Of a DNA stretch of 64,000 nt, positions 8,815 through 16,638 are shown piece by piece (the stretch's first letter is position 1; each line of letters opens with the position of its first letter). The position numbers and the translations under genes are program-made. The notes beneath the pieces are model-generated. The model saw only the letters and a program-made list of their open reading frames with translations. It ran no database searches and was not told the DNA's origin. Origin of the DNA: Poseidonocella sp. HB161398 (GTDB lineage Bacteria; Pseudomonadota; Alphaproteobacteria; Rhodobacterales; Rhodobacteraceae); the NCBI RefSeq assembly GCF_005870025.1, contig NZ_VATA01000031.1, forward strand, positions 1-64,000. Direction: 5' to 3'.

Positions 8815-9618
8815 ATGAAATCCAGCCGCCTCGACGCCATCCTCGCCCATCTCTATGCCCATGGCACGACCAGCATCGGCGAGCTGGCCCAGGCGACAAA
8901 TGCCTCGATCGCCACCATCCGCCGCGACCTCGCCCAGCTCGAGGAGGACGGCACGATCGACCGCTTCCATGGCGGAGCGCGGCTGGCGCAGGGCTCGAGC
9001 ATCGAGCTGGGCTTCGACATGCGCGAGAGCCAGGACATCGCCGAGAAGCGCGCGATCGCCCAGGCCGCCTATGCGCTGATCGAGCCGCATGGCTCGGTCT
9101 TTCTCGATGCCGGCACGACGGTGATGCAGGTCGCCAGCCTGATGCGGCTGGAACCGGTCCCGGGGCTGGTCTTCACCAACGGGCTGCGGGTCGCGCAGGA
9201 GCTCTTCAATGTCGCGCGGCTCAGGGTCAACCTGATCGGCGGCACGCTCCGGAACGAGAATGCCAGCTTCGTCGGCCCGCTGGCCGAGCAGATGCTGCGG
9301 TCGATCTGGCTCGACACGCTGATGCTGGGGGTCGGCGCGATCGACGAGGCGGGGATGATCTATTCGGTCGACAGCAGCGAGGCGCAGCTCAACGCGCTGA
9401 TGATCGAGCGTTCCAGCCGCCGGCTGATCCTGGCGACCGCGGCGAAATTCGGCCGCCGCGCGACCTTCGCGGTCGGCCATGTGCCGCGCGGCGCGACCAT
9501 CGTCGGCAGCTCGGCTCTGGCGCCGGAATGGCAGGAACGGGCGCGCGACTGGGGCTGCGAGCTGATCATCGCCGAACCGGCCCCGGCGCTGACCCTGGCG
9601 GAGGGCGCGCGGAAATGA
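8815..9618 (+). CDS. DeoR/GlpR-family transcriptional regulator
   Basis: The 267-aa protein has an N-terminal winged helix (residues about 4-57), MKSSRLDAILAHLYAHGTTS then ASIATIRRDLAQLEEDGTI, which is the DeoR signature. The C-terminal DeoRC sugar-phosphate sensor includes VFLDAGTTVMQVASL. DeoR proteins usually repress sugar operons and are released by a phosphorylated intermediate. It is divergent from the galactoside operon, overlaps the kinase gene by ATGA and sits next to paired GAGCGA repeats, so it very likely controls both directions. Confidence 0.9.
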   Translation: MKSSRLDAILAHLYAHGTTSIGELAQATNASIATIRRDLAQLEEDGTIDRFHGGARLAQGSSIELGFDMRESQDIAEKRAIAQAAYALIEPHGSVFLDAGTTVMQVASLMRLEPVPGLVFTNGLRVAQELFNVARLRVNLIGGTLRNENASFVGPLAEQMLRSIWLDTLMLGVGAIDEAGMIYSVDSSEAQLNALMIERSSRRLILATAAKFGRRATFAVGHVPRGATIVGSSALAPEWQERARDWGCELIIAEPAPALTLAEGARK

Positions 9619-10517
9619 CCCTGGTCCTCGGCTTCGACGGCGGCGGCAGCACGGCGCGGATGGCAATCGCGGAGGACGACGGCCAGCCGGTCTTCCGCGC
9701 CGAGGCGGGCGGGGTCAATCCGCAGGACAATCCCGCCTGGCAGGCTGCCTATGACCAGCTCTTCGCCGCGGCCGGAGCGCTGGCCGGGCAGGTCTCGGCC
9801 GCCTGTCTCGGCCTGCCGGGCTGGGGCGAGGCGGCGGCGCTCGACGCGCAGGTCGCGGACTATCTGCGCGCGCGGCTCTCCTGTCCGCTGGAGCTGATGA
9901 ACGATGTCGAGCTGGCGCATTGCGGCGCCTTCGGCGGCGGCGCGGGCGTGCTGCTGCTGTCGGGGACCGGGTCCATGGCGGTCGGGCGGGCCGCGACGGG
10001 CGGCTGGCTCCGGGCGGGCGGCTTCGGCGCGGAGATCGGCGACGAGGGCAGCGCCCATGCCATCGGCCGCGCCGCGCTGGCGCGCCTTTCGCGCGAGATC
10101 GACGGGCGCAGTCCCGGGACGGATTTCGGCCGGGCGCTGCTGGCGCATCTGGGCGGCGCGGGCGATCCGCTGCAGCGGCTGATGGGCTGGCTGGCGGCGG
10201 CGGCGCATCCGCGCTCGGCGATTGCCGGGCTGGCGCGCAAGGTCGACGCGCTGGCCGGGGCGGGCGATCCGGTGGCCGGTGCGCTGCTGGCCGCGGCCGG
10301 CGCCGCGCTGGCCGAGCATCACGCCGCGCTTGCCGCCCGCACCGGTCCCTGCGCTTGGAGCCATGCCGGCAGCACCTTCCGCTCTGCCGCCTTCGCCGAT
10401 GCCGTCGCCGCCGCGGTCGGCACCCCGCCGCAGCCGCCGGTCCGCGACGCGCTCTCCGCCGCTCTATTGCGCGCCGCCGCGGCGGCCGCCCGCCCGGCAA
10501 TGCGCCGCGGGGCATGA
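9615..10517 (+). CDS. BadF/BadG-family (N-acetylhexosamine-type) sugar kinase
   Basis: The 300-aa ASKHA-fold kinase shows the phosphate-1 motif LGFDGGGSTARMAIAEDDG, phosphate-2-like LLLSGTGSMAVGR and GAEIGDEGSAHAIGR, as in eukaryotic GlcNAc kinase and bacterial BadF-type hexosamine kinases. I infer it phosphorylates the sugar released by the GH4 enzyme, feeding AgaS. The ATG at 9615 overlaps the DeoR stop. Its last codons (RPAMRRGA) form the start of the ~100-bp degenerate repeat that follows. Confidence 0.8.
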   Translation: MTLVLGFDGGGSTARMAIAEDDGQPVFRAEAGGVNPQDNPAWQAAYDQLFAAAGALAGQVSAACLGLPGWGEAAALDAQVADYLRARLSCPLELMNDVELAHCGAFGGGAGVLLLSGTGSMAVGRAATGGWLRAGGFGAEIGDEGSAHAIGRAALARLSREIDGRSPGTDFGRALLAHLGGAGDPLQRLMGWLAAAAHPRSAIAGLARKVDALAGAGDPVAGALLAAAGAALAEHHAALAARTGPCAWSHAGSTFRSAAFADAVAAAVGTPPQPPVRDALSAALLRAAAAAARPAMRRGA

Positions 10518-10900
10518 CGCGCGGATTCAGTCCCCGTCGCCGGGCAGGGCCGGTTTCTCAGCGTTGCCGCGTCATTCGAATTGCGGTTGGCCGCTCGGCG
10601 ATGTGACGCGTGGCGCTCGGACTTCGTCTCCGGGGCAAAGCGACGCTGGTTTCTTGAGCTGCCGCGTCGTACGGATTCTGGTCGCCCGCCCTTTGATAGG
10701 TCGCAGCGCGTGACGTGCGGCGCTCGGTCCTCGTCGCGGCGCCGGGCACAGCCGGTCTCCTTGAGAGGCTGCGCCCACGGGATTGCGGCCGTTTGCACAG
10801 TGATGCGTCGCGGGGCGTGATGAATAGAGGTCAGTTGCCGGGCAGGGCGGTGCCGGTCTCCTTGAGCGCCCGCGCCAACCGGCTCATCGCGGCATAGAGC
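10500..10900. repeat. Degenerate ~100-bp tandem repeat, four units, ending in the DUF2520 gene
   Basis: A landmark CTTGAG-like block preceded by CCGGGCA and GCCGGT recurs at about 10557, 10653, 10760 and 10861 (spacings 96, 107 and 101). Units 2 and 3 also share TGACG.G.GGCGCTCGG, and the edges at 10499 and 10802 share ATGCG.CGCGGGGC.TGA. The fourth unit is the living 3' end of the DUF2520 gene. The others look like decayed tandem copies, and no gene is visible within them. Confidence 0.6.
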
Positions 10901-11661
10901 GCGCCGGCCTCCGGGCGCCAGGCGGTCACGGCAGCTTCCTGCAGGCGCATCAGATCGGTGTCGCCGCGCGCGGCAGGGCCGGTCAGCGCTGCGGCCGGGC
11001 CGAGGCGCCCCACGCTTTCCGCCGTGCCTGAGAGCAGCGTCCGGCCGAGCTCTGCGGCGATCTCCTCCGGCACCCCGGCCTCCAGCCAGGCTTCGCGGGC
11101 GACCGCCTGCAGCACGGTGGCGAAGTTGTTCGAGAAGACCGCCGCCGCGTGGTAGAGCGCCTTGCGCTCCGGATCGACATCGAAGGGCACGCCGCCGCAG
11201 TCCGAGACCAGCCGGCGGGCCAGCGCCACGGCCGGGGCGTCGCCCTCGATGGCGCAGCAGGTGCCGGGGAACTGGCGGGCGGCGATCTGCGGATCGGCAA
11301 AGCTCAGCACCGGATGGCAGCTTGCCGCAGCCCAGCCCTGCGCGCGCAGGGGCTCGAGCGCCTGCGCCGGGAGGAAGCCGCTGCAATGGAGCGCCGCGGC
11401 CGCGTCGCCGCGCGCTTCGGCCAGTGCTTGGGCCACCTTGGCGATGCTGTCATCGGGCACCGAGAGCACCCAGAGATCGGCGGGGCGCATCCCGGCGAGC
11501 GTGGCCGCGGCGCGCCCGGCGCTGGTGGCGGCGACGGCCTCCGCGGCAGAGGCAGGGCTGCGGCTCAGGACGTCGCGCAGCTCCGTGCCGGGCAGCGCGG
11601 CGACCAGCGCCATGAGCGTGCGCCCGACCTTGCCGGTGCCGATGATGTTGACGCTGGGCAT
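10831..11661 (-). CDS. Rossmann-fold DUF2520-domain protein
   Basis: The 276-aa protein begins MPSVNIIGTGKVGRTLMAL, a dinucleotide-binding GxGxxG-type fold. It continues with SVPDDSIAKVAQALAEA and the C-terminal all-helical half (ALYHAAAVFSNNFATVLQ) typical of Rossmann-like plus DUF2520 proteins, which resemble pyrroline-5-carboxylate and ketopantoate reductases. The biochemical role of the family is unsettled. It is the last gene of the minus-strand nic operon, 68 nt after the flavin reductase gene, so a side reaction in pyridine breakdown is possible. Its 3' end is part of a decayed tandem repeat. Confidence 0.8.
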   Translation of the reverse strand: MPSVNIIGTGKVGRTLMALVAALPGTELRDVLSRSPASAAEAVAATSAGRAAATLAGMRPADLWVLSVPDDSIAKVAQALAEARGDAAAALHCSGFLPAQALEPLRAQGWAAASCHPVLSFADPQIAARQFPGTCCAIEGDAPAVALARRLVSDCGGVPFDVDPERKALYHAAAVFSNNFATVLQAVAREAWLEAGVPEEIAAELGRTLLSGTAESVGRLGPAAALTGPAARGDTDLMRLQEAAVTAWRPEAGALYAAMSRLARALKETGTALPGN

Positions 11662-11729
11662 GATCCGCTCCCTCCGTTGACGGGGCCTGCTATGGCCCAT
11701 CCGCGGCGGACGGCGCAAGCCGGGGCGCG

Positions 11730-12344
11730 CTATTCCGGCAGGCGCGGCCGCGGCATGGCGAAGACGGTCTCGATCGCGCCGAAATCGGCATAGCCCAGCC
11801 GGGTCAGCGGCTTGTAGCGGGTCACGTCGAAACGGCCCTCTTCGGTGACGCAGTCGTCGCGCAGGTGAATCGCCTCGATCCGGGCGATCATCAGCCGGTT
11901 GGCCTCGCCCTCCAGGTCGACCACCTGGATCAGCCGGCATTCCAGCGACGCCGCGGCGCCCGCCAGGCGCGGGCAGTCGATGGTCTCGCATTCGGCGAGT
12001 TCCAGCCCCAGATGCGCGGCCTCGTTCACCCCGGCCGGAAAGGGCGCGGAGGAGGCATTGACCGCCTCGCGGTCCTCGTAGCCCGCGATGTTGATGCACA
12101 GCATGCCCGTGGCCGAGGCCTGGGCGAAAGTGTCCTTGCCGGCATCGCGGTCGGGCTTGTTGCCGATCGAGGAGACGATGACCTGCGGCGGGCTGTAGGC
12201 CACGGCGGTGAAGAAGGAATAGGGCGAGAGGTTCACCTGTCCGTCGGCGCCGCGCGTGGTGATCCAGGCGATCGGCCGGGGCGAGACGATGGCGGTCAGC
12301 GGATCGCGCGGCAGCGGGCGGTCATCGGCAATGCGGTAGAACAA
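11730..12344 (-). CDS. Flavin reductase-like (DIM6/NTAB) FMN-binding protein
   Basis: The 204-aa split-barrel flavoprotein contains PLTAIVSPRPIAWITTRGAD near its N-terminus, then NLSPYSFFTAVAYSPPQVIV and VSSIGNKPDRDAGKDT, the standard family pattern. Such proteins reduce FMN/FAD with NAD(P)H for two-component monooxygenases or act as flavoprotein oxidoreductases. It follows nicF in the nic operon. The pathway monooxygenase NicC is a one-component FAD enzyme in known systems, so the need for this protein is not obvious. It may protect or extend the pathway to substituted pyridines. Confidence 0.88.
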   Translation of the reverse strand: MFYRIADDRPLPRDPLTAIVSPRPIAWITTRGADGQVNLSPYSFFTAVAYSPPQVIVSSIGNKPDRDAGKDTFAQASATGMLCINIAGYEDREAVNASSAPFPAGVNEAAHLGLELAECETIDCPRLAGAAASLECRLIQVVDLEGEANRLMIARIEAIHLRDDCVTEEGRFDVTRYKPLTRLGYADFGAIETVFAMPRPRLPE

Positions 12345-12366
12345 GGCACTCTCCCTTCGGGGTCTG

Positions 12367-12387
12367 GGGCGGGCAGGGTGCCCGCCC
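12367..12387. other. Intercistronic hairpin, nicF to flavin reductase gap
   Basis: Perfect 9-bp stem GGGCGGGCA/TGCCCGCCC with a 3-nt loop in the 48-nt gap between two minus-strand genes. No T-run follows on the minus strand, so it looks like an mRNA-processing or stability element rather than a terminator. Confidence 0.5.
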
Positions 12388-12392
12388 GGATG

Positions 12393-13013
12393 TCACAGGC
12401 TCTCCAGCCAGGCGGCAATGTCGTCCGCATCGGTGACATCGGCGTATTTCTGGCCCATGTCGTAAAGGTTCGCGTCATGCGGCGCCTGCGCCCGATCGGC
12501 GCAGCAATCGGCCGGGACCAGCACGTTGAAGCCAGTCTGGACGGCATCGACCACGGTCGCGCGCACGCAGCCCGAGGTGGTGGCGCCGCAGACCACGACC
12601 GTATCCGTGCCTGCCCCGGTCAGGAGCGCGGCCAGGGTCGAGCCGAAGAAGGACGAGGCGCCTTTCTTGGTGACGACGGCGTCCTGCGGCTGGATGCCGG
12701 TGGCGGCGTCGATCTCGACGAGGCGGGTTCCCTCGATCAGCGCGCGCATGCCGGTGGCGACCTTCAGCCAGGGCAGCTTGTCCACTTCGCCCGGATGGTA
12801 GGCGATGGTGGTGAAGACGACCGGATAGCCCTTGGCGCGGGCGATGTCGCAGAGCCGCTTGGTCGCCGCCATCTGGGCGGCGGCATCCGAGGCGGTCGGG
12901 TATTGCAGGTCGGTGAAGCCGTAGGAGAAATCCACGACGACGATGGCGGGACGGGTGCCGCGCGGCACGTCGGCGCCGAAGCCTGCGGCCTTGTAGGTCT
13001 GTTCCTGGGACAT
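12393..13013 (-). CDS. nicF: Maleamate amidohydrolase (NicF), isochorismatase-like
   Basis: The 206-aa cysteine hydrolase has the family triad: Asp in IVVVDFSYGFTD (about residue 28), Lys in VVTKKGASSFFGST, and the nucleophilic Cys in VVCGATTSGCVRATVVDA. NicF converts maleamate to maleate and ammonia in the fifth step of the maleamate pathway. N-carbamoylsarcosine amidases look similar, but the position between nicX and pathway genes decides the call. The ATG at 13013 gives MSQEQTYKAAGFG; the longer frame adds no family sequence. Confidence 0.9.
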   Translation of the reverse strand: MSQEQTYKAAGFGADVPRGTRPAIVVVDFSYGFTDLQYPTASDAAAQMAATKRLCDIARAKGYPVVFTTIAYHPGEVDKLPWLKVATGMRALIEGTRLVEIDAATGIQPQDAVVTKKGASSFFGSTLAALLTGAGTDTVVVCGATTSGCVRATVVDAVQTGFNVLVPADCCADRAQAPHDANLYDMGQKYADVTDADDIAAWLESL

Positions 13014-13034
13014 GGGATCCTCGTCAGAAGGCGC

Positions 13035-13065
13035 GCCCCGCGCCGGGGGACATCCGGCGCGGGGC
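13035..13065. other. Intercistronic hairpin, nicX to nicF gap
   Basis: Perfect 12-bp stem GCCCCGCGCCGG/CCGGCGCGGGGC with a 7-nt loop in the 70-nt gap between nicX and nicF. There is no T-run, so it is unlikely to be a full terminator. It may stabilise the upstream message or tune downstream expression. Confidence 0.55.
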
Positions 13066-13083
13066 ACAGGGGAGAGCGGCCGG

Positions 13084-14115
13084 TCAGGCGCGCTCCATCG
13101 CGATTTCCTTCACGACGATGTCGCCGTCGATGACGATCGGCTCGTCATCGAGGAAGAGCGAGCAGCCGCGCATCGGGATATCGAGGTGGCAGGCGGTGTC
13201 GTTCGGGCCGCCCAGCTCGTTGTTCGGGCCGGTGGAGAACATCACGTTGCCGTAGAAGGCGCGCGGCTCCATGCCCATGCCGCCCGGGAAGGCGCCGGGC
13301 ACCATGTTGTGCCATTTGGCATTGGGGTTCATGCCCCAGCCGACATGGCTCATGCCCATGCCGCGGTTGTCGTTGAAGGCGGCCATGTAGGATTTCACCA
13401 GCTCGGCATCGAGCCCGCCGCGGATATCGGTGATCCAGCCCTTCTCGATCGTGTAGGTGATCGGGTCGCGGACATACATGTTCTGCGGCAGCAGGATGTC
13501 GCCCGGGGCCACCACGATGGTGCCGTCGACGCCGTCATCGTCGCCGCCGGTGAAGACGAAGCCCGAGGGCCAGTGGTCCCAGCGGCCCGGCTCGTCGGTG
13601 CAGGCATATTCGGTGACCGCGGGATAGGTGTTCAGCTTGTAGGTCACGTCGGTGCCGTGCGGCGAGGTGATGCGCATCACCTTGGCGGCGTCGACCATGG
13701 CGCCGGCGATGGTGACCTTCTCGCGGATCTCCTGGGTCGGCAGCATCCGCGCCAGCAGCTCCGGCGGCTCGACCGCGGTCAGGATGCGGGTGCCCGCGGC
13801 CTGGATGGCGAACTGCTCGGGGGAGAAGAGCAGGAAGATGCAGTCGATCAGCATGTCGCAGTTCTTCAGCGCCTCGACCGCCTCGGGCATCGCCGCCAGG
13901 CCGGTCTGGCCCACCGCCCAGGCGCCGACGACCGGCGGGGAGGGCAGGCGCATGTGGTACATGTTGGCGCCCAGCCGCATGCCCGCGGCCATGAAGGCAT
14001 CGGCATAGTCCAGCCGCTCGTTGCCCTGGGTCAGGACAATCAGGCGCTCGTCCTTCTGCACGCCCGACATCTTCAGCTGATGCAGGCAGATCTCGGTGAA
14101 GCTCGCGTGATCCAT
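13084..14115 (-). CDS. nicX: 2,5-dihydroxypyridine 5,6-dioxygenase (NicX)
   Basis: The 343-aa non-haem iron dioxygenase opens the 2,5-dihydroxypyridine ring to N-formylmaleamate. It starts MDHASFTEICLHQLKMSGVQ and has the aminopeptidase-M29-like fold typical of NicX. The C-terminal half carries GMSHVGWGMNPNA and TACHLDIPMRGCSLFLDDE; the His and the His-Leu-Asp fit the two-His/one-Asp iron site of the family. It lies 18 nt after nicD in the minus-strand nic operon. Confidence 0.94.
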   Translation of the reverse strand: MDHASFTEICLHQLKMSGVQKDERLIVLTQGNERLDYADAFMAAGMRLGANMYHMRLPSPPVVGAWAVGQTGLAAMPEAVEALKNCDMLIDCIFLLFSPEQFAIQAAGTRILTAVEPPELLARMLPTQEIREKVTIAGAMVDAAKVMRITSPHGTDVTYKLNTYPAVTEYACTDEPGRWDHWPSGFVFTGGDDDGVDGTIVVAPGDILLPQNMYVRDPITYTIEKGWITDIRGGLDAELVKSYMAAFNDNRGMGMSHVGWGMNPNAKWHNMVPGAFPGGMGMEPRAFYGNVMFSTGPNNELGGPNDTACHLDIPMRGCSLFLDDEPIVIDGDIVVKEIAMERA

Positions 14116-14133
14116 GTTCCGTTTCCCTGTCGG

Positions 14134-14916
14134 TTATGCGTTGAAGTCCATGACGGCTTCGAGGAAGCCCTCCAGATCGTCCCAGGGGATCATGTGCCCG
14201 GCCTCCTCGACGATGCATTGCTGCATCTTCGGCGCAAGCGCGGCGATCTCTTCCTGGTCGGCCTGTTCGATGACCGTGGCGCCGCCGGCGATGACCAGCC
14301 GCGCGGGCTTCTCGATCTTCGGCAGATCCTGGTGGATGTCGTCGGTGTGGAAGCCGTCGAAGGCGATGCGGATCGCGCCCCAGTGGCAGGTATGCAGCCA
14401 TTCGGCGCGCAGCGCGACCTGCTCGTCGGTCCAGGTCGGGCAGAAGGTCTTCATCTCGTCGAAGCTGATGGCGCGCTTCGACATCATGATGCTGTCGCCG
14501 TACCAGGGCCATTTCGACGGATAGGCGCGGCGGTTCGGCCCGGAGACGGGCGGATCGACCAGGATGTAGCCGGCGAAGGGCGCGGCGTTGCGGGCATTGG
14601 CGCGGATCGCGATCCGGGCGCCCATCGAATGGCCCATCAGGATGGGGCTGTCCATCTGCTCGGCGATGGCGATGGCGTCATCGGCCATGGCGTCGAGCGA
14701 ATAGTCCAGGTCGCCGGTCTCCGACAGGCCGCGGCCGCGCACGTCGAGCACGTGGACCTCGAAGGTCTCCGCCAGCCGCTCGGCGACGAAGCCCCAGGTG
14801 ATCGCGGGCGAGGTGATGCCCGGCACCAGAAGCAGCTGCTTCGCGCCCGCGGGCCCGTCCCAGCGGATCAGGTGCTGGCGGATGCCGTTCGCGTTGATGT
14901 TGTAGCCAAAGCCCAT
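14134..14916 (-). CDS. nicD: N-formylmaleamate deformylase (NicD), alpha/beta hydrolase
   Basis: The 260-aa alpha/beta hydrolase carries the nucleophile elbow LMGHSMGARIAIRAN (Ser near residue 95), an oxyanion region LLLVPGITSPAITWGF and the catalytic His in EEAGHMIPWDDLEGF. NicD removes formate from N-formylmaleamate, giving maleamate for NicF. The position between nicE and nicX and the overall length (family about 265 aa) support the assignment over a generic esterase. Confidence 0.93.
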   Translation of the reverse strand: MGFGYNINANGIRQHLIRWDGPAGAKQLLLVPGITSPAITWGFVAERLAETFEVHVLDVRGRGLSETGDLDYSLDAMADDAIAIAEQMDSPILMGHSMGARIAIRANARNAAPFAGYILVDPPVSGPNRRAYPSKWPWYGDSIMMSKRAISFDEMKTFCPTWTDEQVALRAEWLHTCHWGAIRIAFDGFHTDDIHQDLPKIEKPARLVIAGGATVIEQADQEEIAALAPKMQQCIVEEAGHMIPWDDLEGFLEAVMDFNA

Positions 14917-14940
14917 CTCGGCTCCTCTCTCGTCTTCTGC

Positions 14941-14960
14941 GCCGGGCGTCGCCGCCCGGC
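14941..14960. other. Intercistronic hairpin, nicE to nicD gap
   Basis: Perfect 8-bp stem GCCGGGCG/CGCCCGGC with a 4-nt loop in the 68-nt gap between nicE and nicD. It belongs to a series of GC stems in the gaps of this operon and is not followed by a T-run. Confidence 0.45.
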
Positions 14961-14984
14961 CTTGGTTCCTGTTCCCGCGGGCGC

Positions 14985-15734
14985 TCAGTAGGCGCCGGAC
15001 AGGAGCGCGCCGCCACCCGGCACGCGGGTCGGCAGGTCGAGCGCCTTGAGCATCGACCAGGTGGTCGCGACCGCGGCGGTCAGCACCGGCTTGCCGCTCT
15101 GCGCCTCGACCGTGGTCACGGCCGGCAGCGATGGCATCTGCACGCAGGCCGACAGCACGATGACATCGGCCTCGGCGGTGTCCATCCCGGCGACGATGCC
15201 CGGCAGGTTCATCGGGTCATGCGCGGCGACGTCCAGGTTGTTCTGGATCTCCAGCGCGCGGTAGTCGACGACCTCGAAGCCCTCGTTGCGGATGTAGTCG
15301 ACGACCATCTCGGTCAGCGGCTTCATGTAGGGGGCGACGACGGCGATCTTCTTCGCGCCCATCGCCTTGAGCCCCTCGACCAGCGCGCCGGCGGAGGTGA
15401 TGACCTCGGCGGGCATGTCGTTGTCGCGGGTCACCTGGCTCAGCCGTTCGGCCGACTTGCAGTGGTAGCCATGGCCCATCGACATGATGGCGACGAGGCA
15501 GGCATAGCCCATCACGTCGACGCCGGCATCCGACAGCTCCAGCGCGCAGCGGTCGCTGTCGGCATCCATCTTCGCCAGCTCTTCCTTGGTCACGTGCTTC
15601 ATCCGCATCCGCGACGAGTGGAAGGTGAAGCGTTCGGGCGCGACCATCTCGCGGGCGCGCAGGAGGGCCGGGATCTCGGTCTCCATGGTGATGTTGGAAC
15701 TGGGGACGATCTGTCCGATGCGATAGGTTTTCAT
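14985..15734 (-). CDS. nicE: Maleate cis-trans isomerase (NicE), Asp/Glu racemase family
   Basis: The 249-aa enzyme converts maleate to fumarate, the last step of the pathway and the entry to the TCA cycle. It opens with MKTYRIGQIVPSSNITMETE and has the two catalytic cysteines in the expected settings, VMGYACLVAIMSMGHG (about residue 80) and IVLSACVQMPSLPAV (about 196). It is the first gene of the minus-strand operon nicE-nicD-nicX-nicF-flavin reductase-DUF2520. Its upstream region has both a TetR-type and a MarR-type candidate operator. Confidence 0.94.
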   Translation of the reverse strand: MKTYRIGQIVPSSNITMETEIPALLRAREMVAPERFTFHSSRMRMKHVTKEELAKMDADSDRCALELSDAGVDVMGYACLVAIMSMGHGYHCKSAERLSQVTRDNDMPAEVITSAGALVEGLKAMGAKKIAVVAPYMKPLTEMVVDYIRNEGFEVVDYRALEIQNNLDVAAHDPMNLPGIVAGMDTAEADVIVLSACVQMPSLPAVTTVEAQSGKPVLTAAVATTWSMLKALDLPTRVPGGGALLSGAY

Positions 15735-15765
15735 GTGGTCACCTTCCTCTGGGGTAGCTAACTTT

Positions 15766-15786
15766 ATTATTCAGTCGATGAATAAT
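15766..15786. promoter_or_regulatory. TetR-type palindromic operator upstream of nicE
   Basis: Perfect 8-bp inverted repeat, ATTATTCA and TGAATAAT, around a 5-nt centre (GTCGA), lying 32-52 bp upstream of the nicE start. The left half plus centre, ATTATTCAGTCGA, recurs exactly at 16602-16614 upstream of the TetR gene, so the same regulator probably binds both. Confidence 0.7.
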
Positions 15787-15797
15787 GAAAAAATCAC

Positions 15798-15811
15798 TTG
15801 TGTACATACAA
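15798..15811. promoter_or_regulatory. Candidate MarR/NicR-type site upstream of nicE
   Basis: TTGTGTACATACAA is an imperfect dyad that matches TTGTATACATCCAA at 17285-17298, upstream of nicA, at 12 of 14 positions. Occurrence upstream of two separate nic transcription units suggests a shared pathway regulator, most simply the MarR-family protein encoded between them. Confidence 0.5.
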
Positions 15812-15855
15812 ACTCGGAAAAAAGATGGATTTTAGAGGTCTCTTGGGGCGTTTGC

Positions 15856-16530
15856 CTAAATTCCGGGCGCCTTTAGGCCGGCCGAGAGGAAGCGGACGAG
15901 CTGTTCCAGCATCTCCTCCTCGGCAATCTCGCGGATCTGGCCCTCGCTGAGATCGGCGAGTCGGCCGAGATCGTTCAGCATGAAGAGATAGGCGCCGACC
16001 AGGAAGGCCATGCGGGTGGCCACGAGGTCGCGCGGGATGCCCGGCAGCTGCCCGGAAAGCGCGTCGATATAGCGTTTCAGCGAGGGGTCGTAGACCTCGC
16101 GGCGCAGCTCCAGCGCATGGGCCTCGGGCTCGGCATGGACGCGGGCCTGAAGGGCGATGAAGGCGGCGCCGCCGGGGCCGGACTGCTTCATCTCCCATTG
16201 CGGGCGCAGATAGGCGCGCACCAGCGACTCGACCGAAGGTTCGGGCTCGGCCAGGGCGCGGTCCAGCAGCACATGCCGCCGCCCCGAGATCATGCCGCCG
16301 CGGCGGCGGAAGACCGCGTCGAAGAGATCCTGCTTGGAGCCGAAATAGTAGCGCAGCAGCGCCTGGTTCACCCCCGCCCGCGTGGCGATGTCGCGCAGCG
16401 AGGCGCCGGCGAAGCCCGCGGCGGCGAAGCAGGCCTCGGCCTGGTCCAGGATCGCGTCGCGCACGTCGCGCTGGTCGTCGCCCGCCTTGGGTCGGCCGGG
16501 CTTGCGGCGGGGTTCCTGCGTCTGGCTCAT
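15856..16530 (-). CDS. TetR-family regulator of the nic cluster (NicS-like position)
   Basis: The 224-aa protein has an N-terminal TetR HTH: RKPGRPKAGDDQRDVRDAIL, then GASLRDIATRAGVNQALLRY and YFGSKQDLFDAVF. The C-terminal ligand domain is unassigned. The ATG at 16530 is preceded by AAGGAG five bases upstream on the minus strand. Palindromes sharing one 13-bp half lie 32-52 bp before nicE and just upstream of this gene, so it most likely represses itself and the nicE operon. In Pseudomonas putida a TetR-type NicS controls nicAB; orthology here is inferred from position only. Confidence 0.85.
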   Translation of the reverse strand: MSQTQEPRRKPGRPKAGDDQRDVRDAILDQAEACFAAAGFAGASLRDIATRAGVNQALLRYYFGSKQDLFDAVFRRRGGMISGRRHVLLDRALAEPEPSVESLVRAYLRPQWEMKQSGPGGAAFIALQARVHAEPEAHALELRREVYDPSLKRYIDALSGQLPGIPRDLVATRMAFLVGAYLFMLNDLGRLADLSEGQIREIAEEEMLEQLVRFLSAGLKAPGI

Positions 16531-16597
16531 CGGGCTCCTTTCCGGCGGCATCCCTTCATGAACCATGGCAGAGAGGCCCGGACAAGGGATCCGGGAA

Positions 16598-16623
16598 AAT
16601 AATTATTCAGTCGAGTAATTATT
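16598..16623. promoter_or_regulatory. TetR-type palindromic operator upstream of the TetR gene
   Basis: An imperfect 26-bp palindrome with perfect outer arms AATAATTA and TAATTATT, lying 68-93 bp upstream of the TetR start, in the gap after the MarR gene. Its centre shares ATTATTCAGTCGA with the site upstream of nicE. It implies autoregulation and a separate promoter for the TetR gene. Confidence 0.65.
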
Positions 16624-16638
16624 TCGCGGGCCGCGGGC

